64,000 nucleotides of DNA. It comes from Hymenopus coronatus (lineage: Eukaryota > Arthropoda > Insecta > Mantodea > Hymenopodidae). The position numbers were made by a program, and so were the translations under genes. Under the pieces are notes generated by a model. The model was not told the origin of the DNA. It searched no databases and saw nothing but the letters and a program-made list of their open reading frames with translations. The DNA is taken from assembly GCA_030762935.1 (NCBI GenBank), contig CM060900.1, positions 107,846,620 to 107,910,619 of the forward strand, in the 5' to 3' direction. Shown in pieces: positions 12,562 through 23,542 of the stretch (position 1 is its first letter; each line of letters begins with the position of its first letter).

Positions 12562-14003
12562 TTTTTTTTTTTTTTTTTTTTGTTGATGATGGGGGAAAAG
12601 GCAGCTAACGCCCTAACCCCAGGCAAGCCTGGGAGTGTGAGACTCCCCACCCTGGACTCGAACCAGGGTGGCACTACTCACAAAAAAACCCCACCGGAAG
12701 TAGGAGGCCCATGCCTCTCTGGTGCAGTACCGCATTAAGCACCTGCGAATTTCTGGTGATTGTGATTGCTGCCTGCCAGTGGCAGTAACAGCGAGTGATA
12801 GTGAATTTAGCCAGTGGACACACATGACTTGCGCCCTGAGTGCCCCTCTGGAGAAGTGGTTGGTGAAGATGAATGGTGATTTACGGTGAGTTTACTCAGT
12901 GTTCTGAGTGGATCTGCTGGTGTTTTCGGAGTTGTCGTGGTTGCTGGGACCTGTATAAACCGCTTGCTGATATTGGAGTTTTGTATAGCGGGTTGTTGTA
13001 TGGAAACTGGTCGGCGGAATGGTGTTGCTGATTTGGGTGGTCCTGCTGTAGCTGCACTTGGACACTGGCTATCCGGTTGGACAGCTCAGCGGTGGAGGAC
13101 TGCAGAGTGGAGATGGCGGCGGTGGTGGCAGCTTGCAGGTCTAGTAGCTTCCTGGAGATGACGCTGGTGAAGGCCTCTTCTAACGCAGCTAAGCGAGCGC
13201 CGATATTCAGGATCTCCGCATGAAGGTCCTGAATGGCATCCCGCGTCGCTGTGTCAATAGAAGCTGGAGGTGGTGTGGCGTCTGTGTGTTGGGTCTGCGG
13301 TGATTGTACTGGCTGCGGAGTGGTGCGCCCGTCCCTCGGGTAAAGGGGACACTGGGCCTGGCCAGTAAAGTGTCCTGTGCCACGGCAGGTGGCACAGAAC
13401 CGGCGGCGACGGCGAAGATTGTGCTCAGTGCACTCAGCGGTGGTGTTGGCGGAGCCACAGTAGTGGCACCGCGGCGTCGCGGAGCAGTAGTCGGCGTTAT
13501 GCCCGAAGGCACAACAGCGACGGCAGGGCCGGTTACGTTCCGTCTTGCTAGCCTCGACAACCAGGAGTTGCCCTAACAAGGGCAACCCTGACGCCAAGGC
13601 AGCGTCGAGGCCCGAACTATCCTGAATTTCCAGCCTCACAAGTGGTGTAGGTCCCCGGTTGCAAATTATCCTTGTGGCCCTCAAACAAGAAGGCCACTTG
13701 GATTTCGCTGCGGCGAGGAGGTGCCGGGTGGAAAGGTCCCTAGGGACCCCCCGTACCACGGCACTGAACCGGGGCGGCGGCGACCTGGAGCTGGGCGGCG
13801 GTGGTTGCGGTGATGGCGGCAACTGCGGCAGCAGTTGCGGCGAGGGTGTGGTGGCGGCCGGCGGCGAAGCAGGGCTTGCCGGGACCGGTAGCAACGGAGA
13901 ATCTGCCTCCTCGGCGGCTGCCGAGGAAGAGGTGACGGGTGCTGCCTTAGCAGCGGCGAGTCTGCGCAGTCTCTTCTTGGCCATCTTGATGAGTCGAAGA
14001 AGA
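12562..14003 (-). mobile_element. ORF1-only non-LTR retrotransposon derivative (Jockey-like)
   Basis: On the minus strand it starts with a ~19-base leader, an intact ORF1, a ~315-base 3' region and a 20-base poly(A) (T run 12562-12581). The 3' region is GC-richer than the surroundings and includes an inverted caccctgg...ccagggtg stem (near 12649-12668). There is no endonuclease or reverse transcriptase sequence between ORF1 stop and tail, so ORF2 is absent. The layout recalls ORF1-only LINE derivatives known in mammals (HAL1). It must depend on a partner LINE for mobilisation. It sits in the right arm of a foldback element; the left arm gives the empty site, and I see no target duplication. 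Confidence 0.75.
12896..13984 (-). CDS. Jockey-like gag-like ORF1 protein, 362 aa, intact
   Basis: RNA-binding nucleocapsid-type ORF1 protein of a non-LTR retrotransposon. A basic N terminus and a Pro/Ala-rich linker (residues 1-72) precede a region of about 73-147 resembling the domain found before the zinc knuckles in Jockey ORF1 (PRE_C2HC type; begins with VVRGVPRDLSTR). Three CCHC knuckles follow: C154-x2-C157-x4-H162-x4-C167; C173-x2-C176-x3-N180-x4-C185, with Asn where His is expected; and C197-x2-C200-x4-H205-x6-C212. Residues 245-310 are rich in Leu/Ala and may form a coiled coil. The frame has no stop or frameshift, and its start is the first ATG after the insert boundary at 14003. 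It is far GC-richer than its surroundings. In the cell such proteins bind element RNA. It is a transposon gene, not a host gene. Confidence 0.88.
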   Translation of the reverse strand: MAKKRLRRLAAAKAAPVTSSSAAAEEADSPLLPVPASPASPPAATTPSPQLLPQLPPSPQPPPPSSRSPPPRFSAVVRGVPRDLSTRHLLAAAKSKWPSCLRATRIICNRGPTPLVRLEIQDSSGLDAALASGLPLLGQLLVVEASKTERNRPCRRCCAFGHNADYCSATPRCHYCGSANTTAECTEHNLRRRRRFCATCRGTGHFTGQAQCPLYPRDGRTTPQPVQSPQTQHTDATPPPASIDTATRDAIQDLHAEILNIGARLAALEEAFTSVISRKLLDLQAATTAAISTLQSSTAELSNRIASVQVQLQQDHPNQQHHSADQFPYNNPLYKTPISASGLYRSQQPRQLRKHQQIHSEH

Positions 14004-14074
14004 TCAACACATACAGACTACAGTGCAAGGTAACTCAACCTCATAGAAAACAGTCATCCAGATCCGCCCTCTAG

Positions 14075-15077
14075 TGATGACAGTTGGAGTGATCTATAAA
14101 ACAGTAGCTATGAACCCATCAATACGCTATGTGGGAAAATGTTTTATGATACGTTCCAGAGATATTATTCAGCAAGTATTTAAAACAAATATTTATCTCA
14201 ATAATTTACATGTTACCATACACCGTATAAAACAACAGCTTGTCGAACTGTTACCATGCCGAAAAATAGTAGTTTAGCGTCCTCTAGGCCCCTGAAGTCG
14301 TCTTGTAAACTTTTAGCGGCGAAACAAACAAAATCCAAATTATAGTTACCAATCATATCAACTTTCACGTGTTTCAAACAAAATACTTGATCAAAGCAAG
14401 AAATATAAGCCAACGTTGTTTTTTATGTTAAACGAAAGCTTTATCAGCATTTCTCGCACTTTGTACCACTCTTTAGGTAAATGGTACACATATGATTTTC
14501 ATATTGCTGTCGAGATTTTGCTAGCAGCAGCTTTGGTTCAATCTTTCTGATTCAAATTGAAATTTTCTCTGGTTTTTCAGCTAAATCTTCAATCACAAAC
14601 ATGTTGTTAGAAAGGAACGTTCAGAGTAAGCACACTGCCATCTATATCCACATCTTCTTGCGGCCAACACTTCACTTGGAGGCGTTCGTACGGTTCATAG
14701 CGTAGGATTAGGCAGCTGTTAGAATATATCAACAAAGGGAATATGTATTGTGTGTTTATATGGTGCTTACACTGGGTCTTCAGATTTATTCGGACTTTAT
14801 CGTCAGTGGGTTTAAATGCATGGCATCATTATAAGCTCAGCGAGCGTCTGTCTCAAAGGGCATGCATTGCACACTTTGTTAACAGGTTGGTGTATTGGGC
14901 AGTACAGTAATGTTTTTCACCAGGCATTTTGTTCAATTCTTTAGTTGTTGTGTGTTTTTCTTAATTTATTCTGTGTAGGTCAGTTTTCATTTACTGCTGT
15001 AAAGAGTATGAACAAGCGTTTATTGTAATGGGGAAGTTGTGCCATTAAGCCTTCTACGTTACCATAACCGTCCAATG
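14075..15077. other. Unassigned noncoding stretch
   Basis: No reading frame, repeat partner or structure supported between the foldback element and the SINE-B. Confidence 0.5.
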
Positions 15078-15322
15078 TGGCGGCACCGTGGCATAGCGGT
15101 TAGACCACTCAAATCTCACGGTGGCCCGGGTTCGATCTCAGGTGACCACATATGGAAATTGTGGTGCATAAAGCGGCGCTGGGTGGGTTTTCTCCGGGTT
15201 CTCCGGTTTCCCTCGCAGTCGCATTCAACCTGTGTTCCATCTCCATTTCATGCATCATCAGTGTCATGGCTTGTGGCACTATGTATAGTAAAAGCGGGCG
15301 TTAAACGCTATAAAAATATCCG
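15078..15322 (+). mobile_element. SINE-B, full-length tRNA-headed copy
   Basis: A box tggcatagcggttagacc and B box gggttcgatctc with tRNA-like spacing, a middle region with ttttctccgggttctccgg, and the family 3' end gcgggcgttaaacgc. Inverted or partial relatives occur at 5499, 29096, 37448 and 53305. The 3' end differs from SINE-A, so it is an independent family. It is a retroposon and not a functional tRNA gene, since the acceptor stem does not pair. Confidence 0.85.
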
Positions 15323-16371
15323 TTCAATTATTCGAGTTACCCATTAACATAAATGCTATGATTGCGAGTTTACGAGACGCAAGTGAAATGTATATATTGT
15401 AGAGGTTCGATAAGTTCCAATTTAATAAGCTAACCTCTAAACTTTTGACACCCACCCCTTCTACTCATCGTTCGCTGGTTCTCTGCAAGAGGCAATGCCT
15501 AATAAACTCGCTGCCTAGTATTGACGTCATGCGCGGACAAACGATTGGTGGCAAAAATTGAATAAATCTGATGACCCTATATTACATTTTATTTATTTAA
15601 TATTTAGAAAGCTTGTACTAAACGCTAACCACTTGCGCCTCGTCCGAAACGCTTAAATCACGCGCTAAAGCCTTATCTTGCATAAGCAGTTGATACATAA
15701 ATAGCCTGTTTTAGTGTGTTATTTATGTAAAACAATGTAGTGTAAATCCGCAGGCTTCCACGGCGGTTGTCAAATATAATGGTAGCTGCTTCCGGTATTG
15801 ACCGATTTGTCTTGGAGCTCATGTACTAACAATGTACTAACTAGTCGGAAGAAATATGGGCATCCCGTCTCATATCGAGCAGTTCTTCATTAGGTTGGCT
15901 CCTTTTGGCCAACATTCAAGGCTAATCGGTTGACCTCGCACTTCATTGCCCTTTGACTGCCTCGAGACCCGATACATCTACTCTATGCATGGACTAGAGC
16001 ACCCTGCGTATGACATCACGTCCAGCCCTCCAGTGTAGCTATGGGCGACGGGCTTGCTCCGTCCCCCCCTAGCCAAAACCTTGGCATAACCTAACATTCA
16101 AGCGCGATAACATGAGAAAGCACGCAATGAAGTCGGTATATTAATCATTAGAGACACTCTTTTTCGCATTAACGATAAAAGAGCCAAACGTGATATCATA
16201 GCGGTTTCACGATATCTTTCTGAATTAAATTAAACTGATCAATAAAACAATCTTATTATTACAGCGAATTTTAGTGACAAGTACTATTTGAAGCAAAAGT
16301 TTGCAACAAATGCGAAATATCAGCGCTCGTAAACAGAAAAAAAGGGTTTTCACCTTCTTTTAAATGTATCC
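15323..16371. other. Unassigned noncoding stretch
   Basis: GC content rises around 15880-16090, with a run of short CpG-containing words, but I could not assign this to a gene or family. Confidence 0.4.
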
Positions 16372-17555
16372 CGGGCACTGTTTATATTTTGAGCCTAATA
16401 ATAAAAGATAGTAATTTGCTATTGAAAATTGCTTTATTGTTTCTCACCATTTTCTCCTTTATGATAGATAAACTTTTGCATGCTTTCGAACCATCTGTCA
16501 CAGCATATTTTCCAATCTGCGCAAGTCACCTCCAAATGATAGTTTTTGAACGCATCAACGGCTTATTCTGCTGTCGAAAATCGTTGCCCTCGCATTTTAT
16601 TCTTGATGTTGGGTGCCAAATCAGGTTAGTGCCGCGGATTAGTCATCAATTCGTCACTTGTTTGTTTCCCTTATTTCGCCGAAGACCTCTGTAAAACAAA
16701 TATATCATTCAGAATGGACCGTTTTATGTTCCTCTAAAGGCACTGTTGCCGCAAGTCCGGTTTTTCTGGAAAATAAAGCAGGCGACCGTTTGTTTCGAAG
16801 CTTTATGAATACGAACAACTTTTTTAGGATTTGGTTCACCTTGAGACACCGATACAGTTGACTGCTGTTTATGTTCCAGCTCACATGCATAGATTCATGA
16901 TTCGTCACTTCTTACAATCTTATATACATACGTCTTTTAAAGCCCAAATATTGCATTTCTTGAGCATTTGGGTGCACCAATCAACACGAACATCCTTTTG
17001 AATTTGTGTCAAATTATATGGGATTTAAGGAGTGCAAACCATTTTCATGGCTAAATGACCACGTAATATTTGATATATGCTGATGGAACTAATGCCTGGG
17101 GCTGTCTCTATCTCGCAGTATGTAACATGACGATCTTGCACAATCAGTTTTTTAAACACTATCAGTGTTTTCTGGCACAACGACGGATTTTGGACTACCC
17201 TCACGAATTTCGTCAATGGGCGAACGGCGGTCACGATTAAACTCGTTATTCCAGTATTCTACAAGGTCAAAAGATGGAGCTTCATCGCCAAATGTAGTAG
17301 TAAGTTGATCAATGTACTCTTGTCTTTATAATCCATGTTAAAATTTATAATAAATCATCGCACGAACATGTTCACGAGTTAGTTTCATACTTTCGCTGAG
17401 AAACAGTTTTAAAGCCACTGTAAACAAGCAAATAACGCTCTATTGACAAATTTAAGTAGATTAAGGTCAACAATGACAAACATTCCAGTGGAAACACCAG
17501 ATGGCAACTACAGAAATCAGTGTGGCCGAGGCTCGAAATACAAATAGTGGCCATC
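16372..17555 (-). mobile_element. Mariner-type DNA transposon, internally deleted
   Basis: The terminal inverted repeats are visible: actgtttatattttgagcct (16377-16396) and, at the other end, aggctcgaaatacaaatagt (17529-17548), which match with a few differences. The transposase pseudogene lies between. The total of about 1.18 kb is slightly below the ~1.3 kb of intact mariners. No TA duplication is clear because the flanks have decayed. Confidence 0.85.
16434..17386 (-). pseudogene. Mariner transposase pseudogene (DD34D type)
   Basis: Cut-and-paste transposase relic. Reading the minus strand through several frame changes gives the family order: an N terminus beginning MKLTREHVRAMIYY, the helix-turn-helix with ITYEEIE/GIS-like residues (about 17025-17170), the first catalytic Asp in a GDESW-like motif (seen as SDES followed by a stop, near 16895), an EPNPKKVVR-like segment, and the third catalytic Asp in PDLAPN (near 16615). 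The stretch with the second catalytic Asp and the bases after PDLAPN are deleted. The C terminus (WFESMQKFI) and stop at 16434 are still recognisable. With frameshifts, stops and a missing active-site residue it cannot be active. The coding remnant is ~950 bases against about 1,040 in intact relatives. Confidence 0.88.
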
Positions 17556-17673
17556 ATAATAAAAGAAAATTATACAAATAATAAACTGATCATTAAGTAA
17601 AGTTTTACATTCTTGGAAATTGAACCTTTAATACCTGGCCACACCAAAAATTAGGTTGAGAATCCGAGTAGAA

Positions 17674-17678
<5 letters not shown>

Positions 17679-17709
<31 letters not shown>
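17679..17709. repeat. (ATT)n microsatellite
   Basis: About ten perfect triplets immediately upstream of D1 copy 2. Confidence 0.95.
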
Positions 17710-17710
<1 letters not shown>

Positions 17711-18370
17711 GTGACTTTCTCTACCTGTTCTACAAACAAACTTCTTACTAAAGATTATTCCTTTTTGTAGTGCATGCTGATCGAAATAGACTTTAGCAGA
17801 ATGATGTTATTACTTAGTTCCTTATAAATAGACAATATGCTAAAGTATTAGTCAAATGTTTTAAGGGTTTTACTATGCGTTTGTCATTGAAATTTTGTTC
17901 TTTGCTGGCCCAGGGTAAAACAAAAGAAACACAGACAACGTTCTGTTTGAGAAAAATATAAGTATTTTAAAGTTTAAATCCATAACAAGGAATATCTCGG
18001 AAACGATATTTTCAAGAAGTCTACATTTTGTGTGCAGTAAGTTTATGTCTGTCTCTTGCGCTTTACCAACTATGCAAATCTCACCAAGAATGCAGAGGAC
18101 TTCAGGGGTTATTCCCAATTAATTGAAGATATACGGTTTTGAGAAAATCAAGGTTTTAGATCATTTTTCCATGTAAAGAATAGTTTGGAGCGGTAAGATT
18201 TTCTTAAATCGTTGTGTCGCATCCGTGGAAGATACTAAACTTAAGTAACAAATGTTATATTTAACGGTATTTTCGTTTTCGAGGTATGCTGTCCACGCGC
18301 ACACACACTGTCCTTTTTATAAAAATGTTTTTTTATTCAGGGGACCTCAAAACATATTTGCGCTGAAATC
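17710..18370 (+). repeat. Dispersed repeat D1, copy 2
   Basis: Collinear with 1560-2340: ctacctgttctacaaacaaactt, gtttgagaaaaata, aacaaggaatatctcgga, and cttcaggggttattccc blocks occur in the same order and spacing. No coding capacity is seen. Confidence 0.7.
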
Positions 18371-18789
18371 TGACATCGAATTTTGGGTGGAATACAATTC
18401 CTTCTCTACCTACTATGAGCATGATACTACGTGTGTGTAGATAAAGTAAAACACAGAAAAAGAAAGGAAAAAGAACACTTAATTTTAATTAAATAACTGC
18501 CACGGTGGCATTAAAAAGCATTATATTAATAGTTTATTGTGTACATTTACCTTCCATGCATTATGTTTAAAGTTATATTTAATAATTTTAATAAAATAAT
18601 TACTAAAATTAATTATAAGGAACTTAAAGCGATAATACAATCTGTGTAGTGCAACTTATACTTATTTTGCGAAGTTAGAAGAAAGAAAAAAAAAGGGGGG
18701 GAGGGGACATATTGCCTCCAATAATCAGTATGGAGTGTCGAGTAGAAAAAATGAATACTACCGACACTTTTTACTCTTGTAGTTTAATC

Positions 18790-19340
18790 AAAGACCTAGT
18801 GGTGCGGAAGTGACGAGAAGACTTTGTGGTGTGTCGAAAGTAAAGCATTTGCTGAGAGAACGGCTCGAAATGGTGTTCTCATCTCCCGAGAAGGAAAATT
18901 CGACTTGTGTGGTGAACCACATTCCGGAAGACCTCTTCGTGATGAAAACCGCCTAATCAGTCAGTTCACGATGGAACTCGCCAAACAACGTGGAAATTTG
19001 CACAGGTTATGAATTGCAACCTCACAAACCATTGTGCGCCATTTGCATTCATTGGATAAGGTGCAAGATAATGCAAAGCCAGAATCACCACAGATGCGAT
19101 TGCTGAACTTGGTTGTGAACGACTTCCTCAACCTCCATATTCACCAGACTTTGTTCCTTCTGAATATCATATTTTCCGGTCTCTTTCTAATAACATTCAG
19201 GGACAATGTTTTAATGGTGAAGCCTCTGTTAGCAACTGACTAACAGATTTCAACACGAATCCACAACCGTTCTATAGGAGAGGCATTGAGCTCCTACCTC
19301 AACATTAGCAGACGGTCATTGACAAAGATGGTGATTACGT
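18790..19340 (+). pseudogene. Second mariner transposase relic, internally deleted
   Basis: Reads in the opposite orientation to the relic at 16434-17386 and belongs to a different subfamily. The helix-turn-helix region is seen as GKFDLCGEPHSGRP and, after a stop at 19010, IVRHLHSLDKVQ (about 19030-19065). This joins directly to the second catalytic Asp motif, DNAKP (near 19070), so the part with the first Asp is deleted. After a frameshift near 19130 the third-Asp motif PPYSPDFVPSEYHIF and the C-terminal FYRRGIE...VIDKDGDY order can be read. It cannot encode a functional protein. I could not define its terminal repeats. Confidence 0.82.
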
Positions 19341-19495
19341 CACTGAGTGAATGCGTGAGTGATTGATTTATGACGTAGTGTATCAGTCTTGTTATTGTGT
19401 ATTGTATTGTAATATAATATACTGCATTGTAGTATATTGTATTTTATACTATTAAAATCATGGTATTGTAAAACCGGTATGGACCGACACAATAT

Positions 19496-19947
19496 ACAGG
19501 ATGTTAATGAACTACACCGAAATAATTTGCGAGATTGTGCACGTGACTGATACAAGTAATTTCAGATCGGCAATGCATTGTCCCCGGATAAACATAACGC
19601 AACTACATAGCGTTAAACGTGTGGGCATCAGGTGCTGATAAGTCGGTGTTTAAGCAAAGCAGGTTGAAAAAGTGGCTTTGAATGTCTTTAAAACTACTGC
19701 CCGAGTATAGAAATATCGATTTTTATCAGCTCGTTACTAGCGTTCTCAAGATTTAAAGTCGCAAAAATCTGTAAAATCTCAAACTAATCACTTGACAGTG
19801 CGACACTGAGCATTCATTAACTACGTTCTTGAGTTATGTAGCAACTCCGGAGGCATTCTGCCAACTGCTGTCGTGACTTAATGCGTAACGTGGGAAGCTG
19901 ATATCACAAAGGTCATGAATTCGATTCCTGTCATAGAGAAAATGTTG

Positions 19948-20018
<71 letters not shown>

Positions 20019-20185
20019 TTCATTCCAGACGAAGTGCCGCGATACGTTGCGTTCTGGAACTTCAGAAACTTATAGTCGTTACTTCGACATTTCAATAAAC
20101 AGGTCATGAGTGTCCAATCTCAAATTACTTATAAGTAATCTACATATTCTGTGAAAATATTTCGGTAAAGTTCATTAGCATCCTG
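19496..20185 (+). mobile_element. TIR element T1, copy 1 (690 bp, non-autonomous)
   Basis: Terminal inverted repeats of 29 bases: the left begins acaggatgttaatgaacta (19496) and the right end is its complement with three differences (20157-20185). The flanks read ...aatat and atatc, compatible with a short AT-rich target duplication. Inside are a tRNA-like A/B box pair (about 19870-19915, B box gaattcgattcct) and an (ATT)n tract at 19950-20018. There is no transposase. The body matches 23543-24209 in the opposite orientation. Confidence 0.85.
19935..20018. repeat. (ATT)n microsatellite inside T1
   Basis: Over 20 nearly perfect TTA/ATT triplets. A shorter AAT tract lies at the matching place in T1 copy 2, so the repeat was inherited with the element. 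It creates a poly-Leu frame that is not a gene. Confidence 0.95.
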
Positions 20186-20389
20186 TATATCATCTGGCTT
20201 ATCCGACATTACACGATTAGTTTCTAAACTGGAATGACGAATTAATTACTCTTATTTACCTCCTCATTCTTTATCAGGGGGTTTTTATGGTGAATCCTCC
20301 CCTTTACCCTCTTATACATCTTTATACAGCTCTGAGCATTCCTAATAATGCATGAAAAATTCCCTAATATTCACACAAAAGGATGACAC

Positions 20390-21440
20390 ATTGGTGGACG
20401 TCCGACGTCCTTCAGGTGATGCATCTGTGAAATGTGTGCAAAATTTGTGAAAAATTAAAAAATAGTTGTTTTACACTATACAATTACATGAATTCTAGCT
20501 TTTAAGAAAATACCTTTTTCCCGCTTTGCATAATATAACTACCAATTAACTAAAGCTTTAGATGCGTGGGCACATGCTTATTAATAGACACTCTAAAATT
20601 TGGACTTTATTTTCTCGCACACTTTTTTCCAACTCTTTTCCATGCTCAAAATTATCTACATGATGCAATTTTCCACCAACCTGTTTAAAAAATTGTATAT
20701 TGTCTCTCAAAAGCGCATTCAAGAAAGTGAACATATACTTTTTAGAAAAAAATCTCAAATTTTGATAAATAAATTATTAAATTTTGAAAAATCAGAAGTT
20801 TTGGATAGTATGAAAAGTAAAAGTTTTTCTACTGTAATTTGGGCTAATATAAAAAATATAACATAACAGATCTGCTTGTAAGCCCATTTTGCTGTAAGAG
20901 TGAATTTTATTTGAATATTCTTTAAAATGAATTGACAATAAAAATTGTTATTTATTTAACCATACAAGCTAGAATTTAGTTACATGTCAAAAATATCGCT
21001 ATTACTGTGTACTATAATTCGTATAGATTTCAATAAGATGTCTTACATACAGTTTGAGTGAAATTTGAAATGTGTATATTTGTATACATATTTTTTTAAA
21101 GTTTTGCTCTGGTTGCATTGTTGTTAGTTAATAGGAATACCAGATTTCTTTTAATTTGGATAAATACTTTGTAAGATATAAATCATTTCATACATTTTAT
21201 TATGCAAATATATTGCATAACCAAAATGTCCCACACGCCTTAAATTTTGAGAAAAATTGATAGTATATTCTGAATTGGAGCTTTGAACCACGCACAGAAA
21301 CTTTAAACGGGCATAGTTCAAGAACCTTGATTACTGAATTATTATATATTTTTTTTAAAACTAAGAAATGTTACTCTCCAAAATTAACCATTTATTCATT
21401 AAAATATTTTTTAAAACATTACTATTGGTGATGGATATTT
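20390..21440 (+). repeat. Dispersed repeat D2, copy B (order Y-X)
   Basis: 20390-21050 matches segment Y (8680-9620 without its SINE) and 21045-21440 matches segment X (7925-8330). No coding frame is seen. It lacks the SINE present in copy A and so serves as the empty site. Confidence 0.72.
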
Positions 21441-22496
21441 TTTCTTTTTAATATTACAACGGATACATGTGCACCTTCTAGGAAGTTTTAGTTGCATTTA
21501 AAAAAAAAAGTTGAACAGCGCAGAAATTGTGAAAATGAACTTCTGAGAAAAACGCTGTTTAATGAAATATTGTGCTAGGAAAAAGTTGTAATGGCTGTAG
21601 AGCCAGAAGTAAGCGGAGGACAGCTAAACGCTGATTGTCCATAGACGCCCAGGGGTTCCAACTATTTGTAATACTAAGAGATTTTCGACTGATAAAGGCA
21701 ACTCCCAGTGTCCATTAACTTACCACTGCCAGTTTTCCAACACGTGAAATGCTGCGTTGCTGCGAAGCTTATAACTAACCAAGGAAGAATCCTTGTTTAA
21801 ATGGTTGAATAACGTTTATAGTTAATTATAGTACATTAAACTTAAACCTTTTAAGTCTCATAGTAATTAAACAATATAAACCTACATAGCTTTCATATAG
21901 TGCAGAAACCTTAGGAAATACAACGGAATGGAAGTTAGACTCGTGAATATGAAGATTTCGCACCCACAGGCCACTAATTTGACCTCTTTGTAAATGACAC
22001 ATACACTGCGCCCATTGAGAAAAAGTAGCTTCTAAGTTATCAACAAAAATACAGGTTCAATGATTTCTAATGTTGGTTGTTTTCTCTCTATATACAATTA
22101 TTTACATGTCCTGCCAATGAACTCGGTTACAACACACAAGGCGAAGTGGCCAAAGTTTCTTACATGACGGTTATTGTTGTTATTTACTTAATCACTCATT
22201 CATTTATTCAGGCTATGCAAAATGCATTGAACATTACGTGTCCTTACTCTAGGTTGTTTTCCAATTATATGATATTTATGTAATGACTACAACCATTTCT
22301 AATTATTGTGATCTACTGTGTGTTGTAGATATCATTTGTATTATCTCTTTTCATTGTCCAATTCCATTTATTTACACATGACTTTTTTTATGTTTTATTC
22401 CTGTTTTTCCCCTCTTTTTCTTTTTTTCTCATTTTCCCTACATTTCCTTTGTTTTAATTTGTTTACCGTATTCTTTTCACTTACAAATGTGCATAT
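21441..22496. other. Unassigned noncoding stretch
   Basis: No frame or repeat partner supported. A T-rich pyrimidine tract spans about 22385-22450. The segment at about 21895-22080 resembles 26455-26640 (shared caacggaa, tccgcacccac/tccgcactcccaggccac and tcgagaaaaa/ttgagaaaaa words), suggesting a further weak dispersed repeat. Confidence 0.4.
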
Positions 22497-23534
22497 AAGC
22501 CGGCCAAGTAGAGTAAAGTCCTATACCGGGGAGCGCCACTTGTACATGTAATGGCTTCCCCGCCCGCCTGTACAATCCAGTTGGGAAAGCGCGAGCGATA
22601 GTTCATGGTGGCATTTCCGTTGTGTGTGTTAAAATCGTGTATATATTCATATCATAAGCAATCAAATAAATTCTCAACTCCATTACAATACAATAAATTT
22701 GTACTTCTCTTTCACCCTCTCGCGTGCTTGGCATTATTACCTCACTTGCTGGTCGGTCTTCGATCCAGTGGCCTTTTCTTCTCCCGATTCAGCATTGCTG
22801 TCGAATCCTGCATTGATTATGTATCCTTTGCATTTCTTCTCCCATATACATCTCTATTTCAACGTGCTTCTTGAATATTTTTCACTTTTGAACCGAGTTT
22901 TTCCGGTCATTTGCTATTGACACAATAGCATTCCTACACATCATGATCTTTGAGCCACTACGTCAGAGCGTTCTCTCATTAAACTCCGTTTATCTTTACA
23001 CCTTTTAAATTTCAATATTTTCCTACGCGTTCTTTTATTCTGTTTACTTCCAAAGAAATTAATTTCCTTCAAGTAAAACTTCATTAATTTTCGCAGCGCA
23101 GGGATTTCTTTTTACCTGATATTTTGCTCTAATGACACACTCGTCCGGATCGTCCAAAACGACTTTGTTGCAAAACGTTTACCAATCTTGTGAGGTGGTG
23201 TAAGTTTACTCGTTCTACCTTCTTCAAGCCGGCCCTCCTTTCTGATCTGGTATATCGCTGTCTTATTCTTGCCGGCAGAAGCGACAAGAAGTTCAGTAGC
23301 ATTTGTAATAAGTATTTTCTGAGCTTCTTTCTTCTCTTCGTCACAAATCTTAAGAACATTATAAATAACACGCTTTGCGTTCCATCACTGTCACTGCATA
23401 CTACGCTGCGTACTAGTGAGATAATCCAGAATGTACAGCATTTCAGGACGTATGCATGAAGTCATATTGCGTCATCGCATCAGTCCTCCTGCGCTTCGCT
23501 CCCTCTACAGATCTGCACTGCACTTGGCCGGCTT
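22497..23534. mobile_element. TIR element T2 (about 1.04 kb)
   Basis: A 17-base terminal inverted repeat, aagccggccaagtagag at 22497-22513 and its complement at 23518-23534 with two differences, bounds the segment. Inside there is no convincing transposase. The only frames are short. The right end lies eight bases from the end of T1 copy 2. With a single copy visible this rests on the terminal match alone. Confidence 0.45.
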
Positions 23535-23542
23535 TGATATAC

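Larger units (their letters stand above)
11550..14074. mobile_element. Foldback (long inverted repeat) element with a nested insertion
   Basis: The two ends are ctagagggcgg and its complement. Outer arms 11550-11620 and 14004-14074 (71 bases each) match in inverted orientation with few differences. Inner arms 11621-12027 and 12118-12561 also match inverted over about 400 bases, leaving a ~90-base loop at 12028-12117. Between right inner and right outer arm lies a 1.44-kb insert (12562-14003) that interrupts the palindrome exactly once. Without it the element would be about 1.08 kb with arms of ~480-515 bases. The left arm holds (TGCC)n and the right arm the complementary run. It encodes no transposase. 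No clear target duplication was found. Confidence 0.85.

Noticed and set aside
13207..14033. Frames of 90-124 codons on the plus strand and in other minus frames
   Set aside because: Shadows of the GC-rich ORF1 gene at 12896-13984.
19915..20109. 64-codon frame with a long Leu run
   Set aside because: Encoded by the ATT microsatellite inside T1.
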